Assembly (NCBI GenBank): GCA_021324595.1
Contig: JAJPIV010000038.1
Span: 1-35,626 of the forward strand
Reading direction: 5' to 3'
DNA length: 35,626 nt
Source of the DNA: Actinomycetota bacterium
Lineage (GTDB): Bacteria > Actinomycetota > Actinomycetes > Streptosporangiales > Streptosporangiaceae
Position 1 is the first letter of the stretch. Every line of letters begins with the position of its first letter. The notes beneath the pieces are model-generated. The model was not told the DNA's origin, made no database searches, and was given only the letters and a program-made list of their open reading frames with translations. The position numbers and the translations under genes are program-made. Of this stretch, positions 23,983 to 32,325 are shown one piece after another.

Positions 23983-24075
23983 GGAGGCGTCCGGGTGCCT
24001 GGTGGCCCTCCCGGTCTTCAAAACCGGTGGACGGCGCGCGACGTCGTCGGCGGGTTCGATTCCCGTCCGCCTCCG
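23983..24075 (+). tRNA. selC: tRNA-Sec (anticodon TCA)
   Basis: The acceptor stem GGAGGCG pairs with CGCCTCC (24068-24074) and G75 is the discriminator. Base 23982 could add an extra pair. The D arm is long with a 4-base TGGT loop. The anticodon stem CCGGT/ACCGG closes the loop CTTCAAA, giving anticodon TCA that reads UGA. A long variable arm with a 7-bp stem (GACGGCG/CGTCGTC) and a T arm (CGGG TTCGATT CCCG) complete the fold. The CCA end is not encoded. It lies 69 bases upstream of selB, on the same strand. Confidence 0.93.
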
Positions 24076-24144
24076 CTCGGTCCCGGCGGAGCGCCGCAGG
24101 GCCGCACCGGCGGATCTGGGCGCCCGGTCATCGTGGGGGCGGCG

Positions 24145-26019
24145 ATGCACGTGATCGCGACCGCCGGTCACGTCGACCACGGCAAGTCGACGCTGGTGCG
24201 CGCGCTGACCGGGATGGAGCCCGACCGCTGGGAGTCCGAGCGCCGCCGGGGCATGACGATCGACCTGGGCTTCGCCTGGACGTCATTGCCGTCAGGCGGG
24301 CCCGTCGCGTTCGTGGACGTGCCGGGGCACGAGCGCTTCATCCCGAACATGCTGGCCGGAGCTGGCTCGGTCCCGGCGGTCATGTTCGTCGTGGCAGCCG
24401 ACGAGGGCTGGATGCCGCAGTCGGCCGAGCACCTGGCGGCGATCGACGCCTTCGGCGTGCGCCACGGCGTGCTGGCGATCAGCCGCTCCGACCTGGCAGA
24501 TCCGGGGTCGGCGATGCGGGAGGCGCAGCGCCACCTCTCGGGCACCAGCCTCGGCAGCGGCGCGGCAGGTCCCGAGGCGGTCGCGGTCAGCGCGCTGACC
24601 GGCCGTGGGCTGCCCGATCTGGTAGCGGCCCTGGACCGGCTGGTCGCGCGCCTGCCCGCAGCCGATCCGGACGGCGACGTCCGGCTCTGGCTCGATCGGG
24701 CGTTCGTCATCAAGGGCAGCGGGACCGTCGTCACGGGAACCCTGCAGGCCGGCACCATCCGGGCGGGTGACGAGCTGACGCTCACGCCGTCGCAGCGGCG
24801 CGTGCGAGTGCGCGGCATGCAGTCGCTGGGCACTCCCGTCACGCAGGCCAGCGGGGTCGCACGGGTCGCGCTGAACCTGCGCGGCGTCGGCGCGACTGAC
24901 CTCCGCCGCGGAATGGCGCTGGTCACGGAAGGCCGGTGGACGCTCACCGGCGTGATCGACGTCCGCGTGCTGCCACCGCCTTCGCACCCGGCCGGCGCTG
25001 CGGCCCTCCCCGCGCGCGTGACGCTGCACGTCGGGACCGCCCGGGTGGCGGCCGGGCTCCGGGTGCTCGGGGAGCGCATCGCGCGGCTGACCCTTGCCCA
25101 TCCCCTGCCGCTTCACGTCGGCGACCGCCTCCTGCTCCGGGACCCAGGCGCGCGGGCCGCGCGGGCCGCGGCGAGCGGGCCCGGCGGCCCGGCGATGGTG
25201 GCCGCAGCGGTCCTCGACGTGACTCCCCCGCCGCTGCGCGGGAGCGGCGCGGCGGCCCGGGCGGCCAAGGACCTGGCGTCGTGGCCCGACGCCCCGGCGA
25301 TCAGCCACCTGCTCGCCCGGCACCCGGTGCTGCGGGCGCGGACTGCGGAGGCGATGGGACTGCGCGGCCTGCCCGAGCCCGTGGCCGGCGACTGGCTCGT
25401 CGATCCGGCGCACTGGCGTCGCCTGCGTGGCCTTCTCGCCGAGGCGGTCGCCGCCGACGCGGCCCGCGACCCGCTGGCGCCGGGACTGGCCGTGGACGCC
25501 GCCCGGGCCAGGCTGGGGCTTCCCGATCGCCGCCTGGTCGAGGCGCTCGCCGCGTGGGAGGGCGCCGGAGCCGAACCGCTCGAGGCCAGCCGCGGGTGCC
25601 TGCGCCGCGCGGCGCGGGCACCTGGCCGTGCGGAGGCGGGAGGACCTCCCGGCGGCTCAGGGCTTCCCCCCGCGGCCGCCGCGGGCGTGCGGGCGCTTCT
25701 GGCCATCCTCAAGGACGCGCCGTTCAGCCCGCCCGACGCGGCGAGCCTGCGCGAGCTCGGGCTGGACCCGCGGGCGACCGCGGCGGCCGAGCGCGCCGGC
25801 CTGCTGCTCCGGCTGCCGGGGAACGTGGTGCTCGGCCCGGCAGCGACCGAGCGCGCGGCGGCGATCCTCGCCCGGCTGCCCCAGCCGTTCACGGCGTCGC
25901 AGGCCCGGCAGGCACTGCGGACCAGCCGCCGCGTGGCGATCCCCCTCCTGGAGCGGCTGGACCGGGAGGGGCTCAGCGAGCGGCTGCCCGACGGCCGCAG
26001 GATCATGCGCCAGGCCTAG
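24145..26019 (+). CDS. selB: Selenocysteine-specific elongation factor SelB
   Basis: SelB brings Sec-tRNA to UGA codons at a SECIS hairpin. The 624-residue protein starts with the GTPase loop AGHVDHGKST (7-16). RRRGMTIDLGFAW and DVPGHERFIPNM are the switch regions, and the base-recognition motif is SRSD in place of NKxD. Beta-barrel domains follow (IKGSGTVVTGTLQAG). The last third is a chain of winged helices ending in RRVAIPLLERLDREGLSERLPDGRR, the SECIS-binding part. The ATG at 24145 is the first Met before the P-loop; the frame stays open far upstream by chance and overlaps the tRNA. The presence of selB, selD and tRNA-Sec means the organism decodes UGA as Sec. Confidence 0.95.
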   Translation: MHVIATAGHVDHGKSTLVRALTGMEPDRWESERRRGMTIDLGFAWTSLPSGGPVAFVDVPGHERFIPNMLAGAGSVPAVMFVVAADEGWMPQSAEHLAAIDAFGVRHGVLAISRSDLADPGSAMREAQRHLSGTSLGSGAAGPEAVAVSALTGRGLPDLVAALDRLVARLPAADPDGDVRLWLDRAFVIKGSGTVVTGTLQAGTIRAGDELTLTPSQRRVRVRGMQSLGTPVTQASGVARVALNLRGVGATDLRRGMALVTEGRWTLTGVIDVRVLPPPSHPAGAAALPARVTLHVGTARVAAGLRVLGERIARLTLAHPLPLHVGDRLLLRDPGARAARAAASGPGGPAMVAAAVLDVTPPPLRGSGAAARAAKDLASWPDAPAISHLLARHPVLRARTAEAMGLRGLPEPVAGDWLVDPAHWRRLRGLLAEAVAADAARDPLAPGLAVDAARARLGLPDRRLVEALAAWEGAGAEPLEASRGCLRRAARAPGRAEAGGPPGGSGLPPAAAAGVRALLAILKDAPFSPPDAASLRELGLDPRATAAAERAGLLLRLPGNVVLGPAATERAAAILARLPQPFTASQARQALRTSRRVAIPLLERLDREGLSERLPDGRRIMRQA

Positions 26020-26110
26020 CCCGGGCGGGAGATACTCGCAGGTACCGCATGAGGATCCCGACCCTGAGGGGGCGGACGCGAACACCTCGGAGATCAGCCA
26101 CCTTGAGGCC

Positions 26111-27997
26111 GTGCTCGCCGGCCGGGAGCCGGCTCGCCTGCGGCGCCCCGCCGTGCTCGGCCGGCTCGCCGAGCTTCACCTGCGCGACGGCGGGCAGGGC
26201 GCCGGCCGCGCACGGCAGCTCGCCGAGGCCGGCCTGGCCCTGGTGTCCGGCGGTGACCCGATCCTGCCGAAGCTGCTGCACGTCATGGCGATGGCACTGC
26301 GCGCCGGTGACCCGCCGCCGGGCGCGCTCGGCCGGGACGGCAGGGCGGCCCGGGCCGACCGTGACGCATGGCTGCTCAGCCTCGACCCGGTCCCGCGTGA
26401 GGCTCTGCACTTCGCCCGGGAGTGGGGCGACTGGGCCTGGCGGCGCGAGGCCTGGGACGAGGCGGCGGAGGCCTATGAGGCGGCGGCGATCGCGCTCCAC
26501 AGGATCGTGCTCCGGGCCACCCCGGGGATCCGGGCGCGCCTTGACCTGCTCGGCCAGCACCGCCATCTCGGCCCGCGCAGCGCGTTTGCCCACGCGCGCG
26601 CCGGCAGGCCGCGCGAGGCGGTCACCGTGCTTGAACGCGACGGCGACCTGCTCTTCGCGGCCGGCTCGCAGCGCCGTGACCTGGATGCCCTGGCCCTGGA
26701 CGGCCGGAGCGACCTGCGCGATGCCATCCTCCGGGCGGCCGGGGAGTCCGCCGGCGCGGCCGCGGCGCCACCCGACGGCCATGGCTGGCTCGCCCCGGCC
26801 GCCCGCTCCGCGCAGCGGAAGGTGGACGAGCTGGTGCGGCACGTGCGGGCGCTCCCGGGCCGCTCAAGGTTCGCCACCCCCGCAGGCTGGGCAGATGTCT
26901 GCGATGCCGCCAGGCACCTGCCGTTCGCCTACCTCGCGGCCACCGACAAGGGCACCGTCGTCCTCACCGTGCGGCAGGGAGCCGGGCAGATCGCGTACGC
27001 CTGCCTGCCGCAGACCCTGCAGGACGCGTGGCTGGCCGTCCGCGAGTTCTTCCGCGGCGAGCACGAGATCGCGCCCGCCAGCTCGGCCGACGCCCTGTTG
27101 AGGGCGCTCGAGTGGCTCAGCCTGCTCGTGCTCCCGGTGTACCGGGCCCTCGACGGCGACCACCCGGTGGTGCTGGTGCCCTCCGGACTGCTCGCCCAGC
27201 TGCCGCTGCACGCGGCATGCGGCATCTTCGCCGGGAAGCGGATCCGCTACTGGTTCCATCCCTCGCACGTCACCTACGCGGGCTCGGCCCGCTCGTGGCT
27301 GGCGTGCCGGGAGCGGGCGCGGGCCGCGCCGGCCCGCGCCCTCGTGGTCAGCAATCCGGGCCCGCTCCCGGCGACCCACGACGAGCTGCTGCTGTCCGAC
27401 TACGAGGCGGCGGCGGTTGCCCGGCACCTGCCGGTCACCGTGCTGGCCGGACGGGAGGCGACCGACGAGGCGATCCTGGACGCGCTGCCGCGCGCCGACG
27501 TCGCGCACCTGAGCTGTCACGGCGCGGTCGACGGGCGGTTCCGTTACACCGGAGTGCTGCTCGTCGCCGACCGCCGGGTGCTCACCATCGCCCACTGGGA
27601 GGGCTCGCCCGCGCTGCGCGCCAGGCTCGTCTTCCTCTCCGCCTGCGGCAGCGGCATGACGGCCTCGGGCGTGGCGCAGCTCGTCAGCGTCCCCGCGGCC
27701 CTGGTGGCCGCGGGTGCCGCGGCGGTCATCGGCACGCTCTGGCACGCCGACGAGATGGCGACCCTGCTCGTCGTGACCCGCTTCTACCACCTGTGGGGCG
27801 GCGGTGCGGAGCTGGCCGCCGCCCTCGGCGGCGCGCAGGAGTGGCTCGCACTTTCCAGCGCCGCCGACCTGCGCCGGGCGGTGCCCGGTGAGGCCGCGGC
27901 CAGCCCGGCCGCGAGTAGACTCGCCGCCTGTCCCGACGACGAGCGGCCCTACGGCCATCCGTGGTTCTGGGCGCCGTTCTTCCTGCTCGGCGCATGA
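26111..27997 (+). CDS. CHAT-domain (caspase-like) protease with TPR-like N-terminus
   Basis: CHAT proteins are caspase-fold peptidases often used in bacterial regulated proteolysis. The C-terminal part shows the catalytic pair: His470 in AHLSCHGAVDG and Cys512 in FLSACGSGMTASG, followed by the typical AAVIGTLWHADE. The N-terminal about 300 residues are helical with TPR-like repeats (AREWGDWAWRREAWDEAAEAYEAA, SAFAHARAGRPREAVTVLE), a likely sensor or partner-binding part. The start is uncertain: GTG at 26111 is the first usual start codon in frame after selB. About 628 residues. A 250-residue partner gene follows after 37 bases, a pairing that suggests a protease and its substrate or effector. 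Confidence 0.88.
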   Translation: MLAGREPARLRRPAVLGRLAELHLRDGGQGAGRARQLAEAGLALVSGGDPILPKLLHVMAMALRAGDPPPGALGRDGRAARADRDAWLLSLDPVPREALHFAREWGDWAWRREAWDEAAEAYEAAAIALHRIVLRATPGIRARLDLLGQHRHLGPRSAFAHARAGRPREAVTVLERDGDLLFAAGSQRRDLDALALDGRSDLRDAILRAAGESAGAAAAPPDGHGWLAPAARSAQRKVDELVRHVRALPGRSRFATPAGWADVCDAARHLPFAYLAATDKGTVVLTVRQGAGQIAYACLPQTLQDAWLAVREFFRGEHEIAPASSADALLRALEWLSLLVLPVYRALDGDHPVVLVPSGLLAQLPLHAACGIFAGKRIRYWFHPSHVTYAGSARSWLACRERARAAPARALVVSNPGPLPATHDELLLSDYEAAAVARHLPVTVLAGREATDEAILDALPRADVAHLSCHGAVDGRFRYTGVLLVADRRVLTIAHWEGSPALRARLVFLSACGSGMTASGVAQLVSVPAALVAAGAAAVIGTLWHADEMATLLVVTRFYHLWGGGAELAAALGGAQEWLALSSAADLRRAVPGEAAASPAASRLAACPDDERPYGHPWFWAPFFLLGA

Positions 27998-28034
27998 CCG
28001 CCGGCTCCCGACTCCCGGCACCTCGGAGGGACCA

Positions 28035-28787
28035 TTGACAGCGCTGCCCGTCTCCTACATGAAGGCCATCAGGCACCTCACCGGGTTCTGGGCGGCCTAC
28101 CCGCTGTCTCAGGAGCTCGCCCCCGGGGCCTACGGCCGGCGGGTCGAAGGCAGGTTCGTCGCCGACGGGCACCTGTCCGACCTGCCCGGCTGGGACCCGG
28201 ATGCGCTCGCCACCGCCCAGGCACCGGCCCGCGCGCCGGCGGATGCCTGGCTGTCGGACGGGGTCAGCGTCGAGCGGCTCGCCGTGTCCGCCGACGGCCC
28301 GGCCCTGCCCGCCGCAGGCCGCATCCGGCTGCGGTTCAGCCAGGCGGAACAGGCTGCGTTCGCCTGCCGCAACGGCCGGGAGTGGGCATTCGCGGGCCTG
28401 CGCCGCGTCAAGGAGCATCTGATCCGGCTCTATCGCGACGGTCACTGGGACCACCGGGACATCCTGATCACGCACGTGCTCCGCACGGATGCCGCCTGGC
28501 TGTTCTACTCCAGCCGCAGCGGCCAGTCGGTGGACCTGGGCGTGTCCGTCGCGCCGGGCCCGGCCGCCGCGGCCGACCTGCTCAAGGCGGCGATCGGCGG
28601 GGGCGACGCCGAGATCGGCTACAGCGGGGTCGCGTCCTCGGGGTACTCGTCGACGCTGAACGGCCCGGCGACCCCGCTGTTCCAGGCGATCAGGATCAGG
28701 CGGGTCCCGGCGGTGTCCGCCGAGATCGTGGTCAAGGGCGCCGGGCCGTTCGAGGAGCCGTCCTTCGGCGACCCGGAGGACGGGTAG
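28035..28787 (+). CDS. CHAT-associated 250-residue protein, possibly gasdermin-like
   Basis: No family is recognised with certainty. It starts with TTG: GGAGGG at 28025-28030 is well placed, whereas the in-frame ATG at 28059 has no such site. The protein is mixed alpha/beta. PLSQELAPGAYG and VADGHLSDLPGW come early. The middle has RIRLRFSQAEQAAFAC and ILITHVLRTDAAWLFY, then SVDLGVSV. A Gly/Ser strand region (GVASSGYSSTLNGPATPLFQAIRIRR) is followed by an acidic about 27-residue tail. This order resembles bacterial gasdermins, whose short C-terminal tail is removed by a neighbouring protease. Against it: no N-terminal Cys for palmitoylation, and no computed alignment. No signal peptide. It is 37 bases behind the CHAT gene, in one operon. 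Confidence 0.8.
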   Translation: MTALPVSYMKAIRHLTGFWAAYPLSQELAPGAYGRRVEGRFVADGHLSDLPGWDPDALATAQAPARAPADAWLSDGVSVERLAVSADGPALPAAGRIRLRFSQAEQAAFACRNGREWAFAGLRRVKEHLIRLYRDGHWDHRDILITHVLRTDAAWLFYSSRSGQSVDLGVSVAPGPAAAADLLKAAIGGGDAEIGYSGVASSGYSSTLNGPATPLFQAIRIRRVPAVSAEIVVKGAGPFEEPSFGDPEDG

Positions 28788-28938
28788 CCGTCACGCCGCT
28801 CTCGCCGGCGGGCCACGTGCACAGCAGCGGGAGGTTGGTGAGCCATGTCGGCGGCCGGCCGGGTGACGCGGGTCTGCCAGGCCAGCCACGTGCGCGGCGG
28901 ACCGTGCCCGTCCTCCTCGCATGCCGTCAGGCGGTGAA

Positions 28939-28963
28939 CGCGGTCAGCACCCGGCTGACCGCG
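28939..28963. terminator. Hairpin between converging genes, probable bidirectional terminator
   Basis: CGCGGTCAGC (28939-28948) and GCTGACCGCG (28954-28963) form a perfect 10-bp stem with a 5-base loop. It lies in the 262-base gap 28788-29049 between the rightward CHAT-partner gene and the leftward ABC exporter gene. No T-tract follows. No gene was found in the rest of the gap. Confidence 0.6.
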
Positions 28964-29049
28964 GCCACGTGCATCGAGGCGGCGCGCCCGAGCCCGCGCA
29001 GGGGCCCGCCGCCGCCCGGCGGGGTACCGGACCCGGCCAGCTGGCATCG

Positions 29050-31056
29050 TCAGTCCTCCCGCGTGCCATGCGCGGCCGGCGCGGCGCGGGCGGGGTCGTC
29101 CGCCGCCACGCCGTCCGCTGCCACGCCGTCCGCCGCTACCCCGGCCGCCGCCAGCTGCCCGTTCCCGTGCTGGCCCTTCCCCGCCTGGCTGGCGAACTGG
29201 GTCCGGTACAGCTCTGCGTAGAGTCCCCCGGCGGCCAGGAGCTCGGCATGCGTGCCGCGCTGGACGATCCGCCCGCCGTCGAGGACCAGGATCTGGTCGG
29301 CTTGGATGATCGTGGCCAGCCGGTGCGCGATCACCAGTGACGTCCGCCCGGACAGCGCCGTCTTCAGCGCCCGCTGCACCGCCGCCTCGGACTCGGAGTC
29401 CAGGTGGGCGGTGGCCTCGTCGAGGACCACCACCGACGGCGCCTTGAGCAGCAGCCGGGCGAGGGCGACGCGCTGCTTCTCCCCTCCGGACAGGCGGTAG
29501 CCCCGGTCGCCGACGATTGTGTCCAGGCCGTCCGGCAGGCTGGCGATCAGCGGCCAGATCTGCGCGGCCCGGCATGCATCGATCAGGTCCTGCTCGGTCG
29601 CGTCGGGCCGCGCGTAGCGCAGGTTCGCGCGGATCGTGTCGTGGAACAGGTGGGAGTCCTGGGTGACCATGCCGATCGCGGCGTGCAGGGAGTCCTGGGT
29701 GACGTTCCTGATGTCGGTCCCGCCGATCCTGATCGTCCCCGCACGCGGGTCGTACAGGCGCGCGACCAGGTGGGTGATCGTGGTCTTGCCCGCCCCGGAC
29801 GGCCCGACCAGGGCGGTGAGCTTGCCCGCCGGGGCGTGGAAGGTCACGTCGCGCAGCACGTCCTGGCCGGCGTCCGCCCGCTCCGGCGCCGGCAGCGCGA
29901 TCGATTCCAGTGAGGCGAGCGAGACCTCCGCGGCGGTCGGGTAGCGGAACCAGACGTGCTCGAAGTCGAGTGCCGGGGCGGCCTGGCCCAGCTCCAGCCG
30001 GACGGCGCCGGGCATGTCCTCGATCAGCGGCTTCAGGTCGAGGACCTCGAACACCCGGTCGAAGCTGACCAGCGCGGTCATCACGTCGACCTGCACGTTG
30101 GACAGCGAGGTGATGGGGCCGTAGAGCCGGCCGATCAGCGCCGCGAGTGCGACCAGCGTGCCGATCTTGAACATGTCGTGAATGGCCAGGACGCCACCGA
30201 GGCCGTAGACCACGGCGGTGGCCAGCGAGGCCAGCAGCGTCAGCGCGACGAACAGGCTGGATCCGTACATGGCCGTCTGGACCCCGATGTCGCGCACCCT
30301 CCCCGCCCGGCTGCCGAACACCTCGGCCTCCTCCTGCGGGCGGCCGAAGAGCTTGACCAGCAGGGCGCCGGCCACGTTGAAGCGCTCGGTCATCGTGGAC
30401 CCCATGGCGGCGTCGAGCTGCATCGATTCCCTGGTGAGCCGCTGGAGCCTGCGGCCGACGAGCCTGGCAGGCACGATGAACAGCGGGATAAGCACCAGCG
30501 CGACCAGCGTGACCTGCCACGACAGCGACACCATCACGATCAGGACCAGCGCCAGGGAGATCACGTTGGCGACGACGGAGGAGAGGGTGGAGGTGAGGGC
30601 CTGCTGCGCGCCGATCACGTCGCTGTTGAGCCGGCTGACCAGCGAGCCGGTCTGGGTCCTGGTGAAGAACGCGATCGGCTGCCGCTGGACGTGCGAGAAG
30701 ACCTCGGTGCGCAGGTCGTAGATCAGGCCCTCGCCGATCCGCGCGGAGAACCAGCGCTGGGCGATCGTGAGCAGCGCGTCGAGCAGCGCGAGGGCGGCGA
30801 CTGCGCCGCCGATCGCCAGGACCACCGCCGTGCGCCGCGGCAGGATGCCCTGGTCGATCAGGGCGCGCAGCAGCAGCGGGACCGCGACCGTGATCACCGC
30901 GTCGAGCGCGACGATGACCAGGAAGAGCGCCAGGTCCCGCCGGTACGGCCGGGCGTAGGACAGGATTCGGCGTACTGTTCCCGGCGCGAGCTGCTGATGG
31001 GTGACCGAGCGGTCGCGGGAGAATGACCGCATGGCGTGCCAGGTGGCATAGGTCAT
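29050..31056 (-). CDS. ABC exporter, fused membrane and ATPase domains
   Basis: This half-transporter of about 668 residues works as a dimer to expel an unknown, probably hydrophobic, substrate. Six membrane helices span about 45-320 (type I exporter fold, with FFTRTQTGSLVSRLNSD in the coupling region). The ATPase domain has Walker A GPSGAGKTT, Q-loop VTQDSHLF, signature LSGGEKQRVALARLLL, Walker B VVVLDEATAHLD and switch IAHRL. A short insert precedes the ATPase core. The C-terminal tail is Ala/Gly rich and carries a 15-bp repeat. The ATG at 31056 is preferred; GTG at 31071 is possible. Downstream of an enoyl-CoA hydratase gene on the same strand (44-base gap). Confidence 0.92.
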   Translation of the reverse strand: MTYATWHAMRSFSRDRSVTHQQLAPGTVRRILSYARPYRRDLALFLVIVALDAVITVAVPLLLRALIDQGILPRRTAVVLAIGGAVAALALLDALLTIAQRWFSARIGEGLIYDLRTEVFSHVQRQPIAFFTRTQTGSLVSRLNSDVIGAQQALTSTLSSVVANVISLALVLIVMVSLSWQVTLVALVLIPLFIVPARLVGRRLQRLTRESMQLDAAMGSTMTERFNVAGALLVKLFGRPQEEAEVFGSRAGRVRDIGVQTAMYGSSLFVALTLLASLATAVVYGLGGVLAIHDMFKIGTLVALAALIGRLYGPITSLSNVQVDVMTALVSFDRVFEVLDLKPLIEDMPGAVRLELGQAAPALDFEHVWFRYPTAAEVSLASLESIALPAPERADAGQDVLRDVTFHAPAGKLTALVGPSGAGKTTITHLVARLYDPRAGTIRIGGTDIRNVTQDSLHAAIGMVTQDSHLFHDTIRANLRYARPDATEQDLIDACRAAQIWPLIASLPDGLDTIVGDRGYRLSGGEKQRVALARLLLKAPSVVVLDEATAHLDSESEAAVQRALKTALSGRTSLVIAHRLATIIQADQILVLDGGRIVQRGTHAELLAAGGLYAELYRTQFASQAGKGQHGNGQLAAAGVAADGVAADGVAADDPARAAPAAHGTRED
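29097..29141 (-). repeat. 15-bp tandem repeat in the exporter tail, three copies
   Basis: Three near-identical 15-base units (29097-29111, 29112-29126, 29127-29141) encode the repeated residues Ala-Ala-Asp-Gly-Val near the C-terminus of the ABC exporter. Units differ by one to three bases, mostly silent, so the repeat is not brand new. Confidence 0.8.
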
Positions 31057-31100
31057 GCCGGAGCCAACCACGCCGCCGGCGCGGGCCTTCCCCGGTCCGC

Positions 31101-31925
31101 TCAGGGCGAACCGGGTGGCGGCCCGGCCGGCACGCTAGCCCGGCGCCGCAGCAACGCGGCCTGAGCGCGCCGCTCAGCCGCCGCCTGCTCCTGCAGCGTG
31201 TGCCCGGCGGCCTGCTGCAGCAGCGCCTTGGTCGCCCGGGCCGGCGCGGCACCGACCGCCAGCAGCGCGGCGACCAGGTCGGAGACGGCCGCGTCGAACT
31301 CGGCGGCGGGCACGACCAGCTCGGCCAGCCGCAGCGCCACCGCCTCGGCCGCCGTGACGGTCCGGGCGGTCAGGCACAGCTCCATGGCGCGGGGCAGCCC
31401 GACGATGTCCACCAGCGGCTTGGTGCCGGTGAGGTCCGGGACCAGCCCCAGGGCGGGCTCCTTCATGCACAGTTTCGCGTCCTCGGCGAGGATCCGCAGG
31501 TCGCAGGCGAGCGCGAGCTGGAACCCGGCGCCGATCGCATGCCCCTGCACGGCGGCGATCGAGACGATCGACGGGTCGCGCAGCCACAAGTAGCCCGCCT
31601 GGTACCGCGCGATCGCCTGCTCGAAGTCGGGGTCGCCGGGATTGACCAGGCCTTCCTCGCCGGGGGCGCCCTCCCCCGACAGCAGCCGCAGGTCGATCCC
31701 GGCGCAGAAGGACGGCCCCTCACCGCGGATGACCACGACCCGGACCTGTGGCGGCAGGCCGGCGCCGATGGCGGCCAGGCCGCGCCAGGTTGCCGGGGTC
31801 ATGGCGTTCCGGCGTTCGGGCCTGGCCAGCGTGACCGTTGCCACCTCGCCGCCGACCGCAAGCCGCAGCCCGGCCGCTCCCAGGCTCCCGTCCGGCGACG
31901 GCTCGGCGGATGGCCGGCTGGTCAC
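31101..31925 (-). CDS. Enoyl-CoA hydratase/isomerase family protein
   Basis: This crotonase-fold protein of 274 residues probably acts on an acyl-CoA. The oxyanion-hole strands are seen as GEGPSFCAGIDLRLL and AVQGHAIGAGFQLALACDLRI. Acidic residues near the active site are in MKEPALGLVPDLTGT and AMELCLTAR, corresponding roughly to the two catalytic Glu of classical hydratases, though Asp replaces Gly in the PxxGG segment. Hydratase, isomerase or another crotonase activity cannot be told apart. The GTG at 31925 lies 4 bases after the small helix-turn-helix gene, so both are co-transcribed leftward. Confidence 0.9.
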   Translation of the reverse strand: MTSRPSAEPSPDGSLGAAGLRLAVGGEVATVTLARPERRNAMTPATWRGLAAIGAGLPPQVRVVVIRGEGPSFCAGIDLRLLSGEGAPGEEGLVNPGDPDFEQAIARYQAGYLWLRDPSIVSIAAVQGHAIGAGFQLALACDLRILAEDAKLCMKEPALGLVPDLTGTKPLVDIVGLPRAMELCLTARTVTAAEAVALRLAELVVPAAEFDAAVSDLVAALLAVGAAPARATKALLQQAAGHTLQEQAAAERRAQAALLRRRASVPAGPPPGSP

Positions 31926-31929
31926 TGGG

Positions 31930-32145
31930 TCAGCTCTTGGCCCGCGTCCGGGTGGCGCCGCCGCGCCCTCGCAGCGTCACGCCCGCCTCCGCCAGGATGC
32001 GGTGGATGAACCCGTAGGACCGTCCGGTCGCCGCCGCGAGAGCCCGGATGCTCTCCCCGGCGTTGTACCGCTTCTGCAGATCCGACGCCAGCCTCGCGCG
32101 GTCGGCACCGGTCACCCTGGTGCCCTTCTTGAGCGTCTCGGTCAC
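31930..32145 (-). CDS. Small helix-turn-helix DNA-binding protein
   Basis: This 71-residue basic protein is of a kind widely kept in actinomycetes. It starts TETLKKGTRVTGADRARLASDLQKRY. Then comes a helix-turn-helix (IRALAAATGRSYGFIHRIL) and an Arg/Gly-rich end (LRGRGGATRTRAKS) that may hold DNA backbone. No sensor domain. The GTG at 32145 is chosen because GGGAGG lies 5 bases upstream; the frame is open 13 codons further but without such a site. An inverted repeat in its leader (32166-32190) may be its own operator. It heads the transcript with the enoyl-CoA hydratase-like gene. Confidence 0.85.
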   Translation of the reverse strand: MTETLKKGTRVTGADRARLASDLQKRYNAGESIRALAAATGRSYGFIHRILAEAGVTLRGRGGATRTRAKS

Positions 32146-32165
32146 GCCATCCTCCCGGTCAGACA

Positions 32166-32190
32166 GATACGGCCGCAGGGCCACCGTATC
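32166..32190. promoter_or_regulatory. Inverted repeat GATACGG-N11-CCGTATC upstream of the HTH gene
   Basis: Perfect 7-base arms (32166-32172 and 32184-32190) lie 20-45 bases before the GTG of the small helix-turn-helix gene. The right arm overlaps a leftward -10-like TACGGT (32188-32183). This fits an operator, perhaps for autoregulation, or a leader hairpin. Confidence 0.45.
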
Positions 32191-32277
32191 CAGTCATGAT
32201 CACGCATCGGGTCCCGATCGGCCACCCGGACGACCGCAAAATAACTGGCGGCCGGGCCGATCGCCGCGCTGCCCGGC

Positions 32278-32325
32278 CATTCGCCCCAGCGCGATCATTC
32301 GCCCCAGAGCGATCATTCACGCCAG
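32278..32325. repeat. 18-bp tandem repeat, 2.7 copies, at the 3' end of the ABC-F gene
   Basis: Units CATTCGCCCCAGCGCGAT (32278-32295) and CATTCGCCCCAGAGCGAT (32296-32313) differ by one base, and a partial, more diverged third copy (32314-32325) holds the ABC-F stop codon. The repeat therefore seems to have arisen by copying the gene end outward into the spacer. Confidence 0.8.

Noticed and set aside
22318-24144. Long open frame leading into selB
   Set aside because: It runs across DUF1707, selD antisense and the tRNA-Sec gene; only the part from 24145 resembles SelB.
28619-31252. 877-codon open frame antisense or out of frame to the exporter
   Set aside because: Composition is Arg/Pro/Gly shadow sequence; the ABC exporter in the other leftward frame has all motifs.
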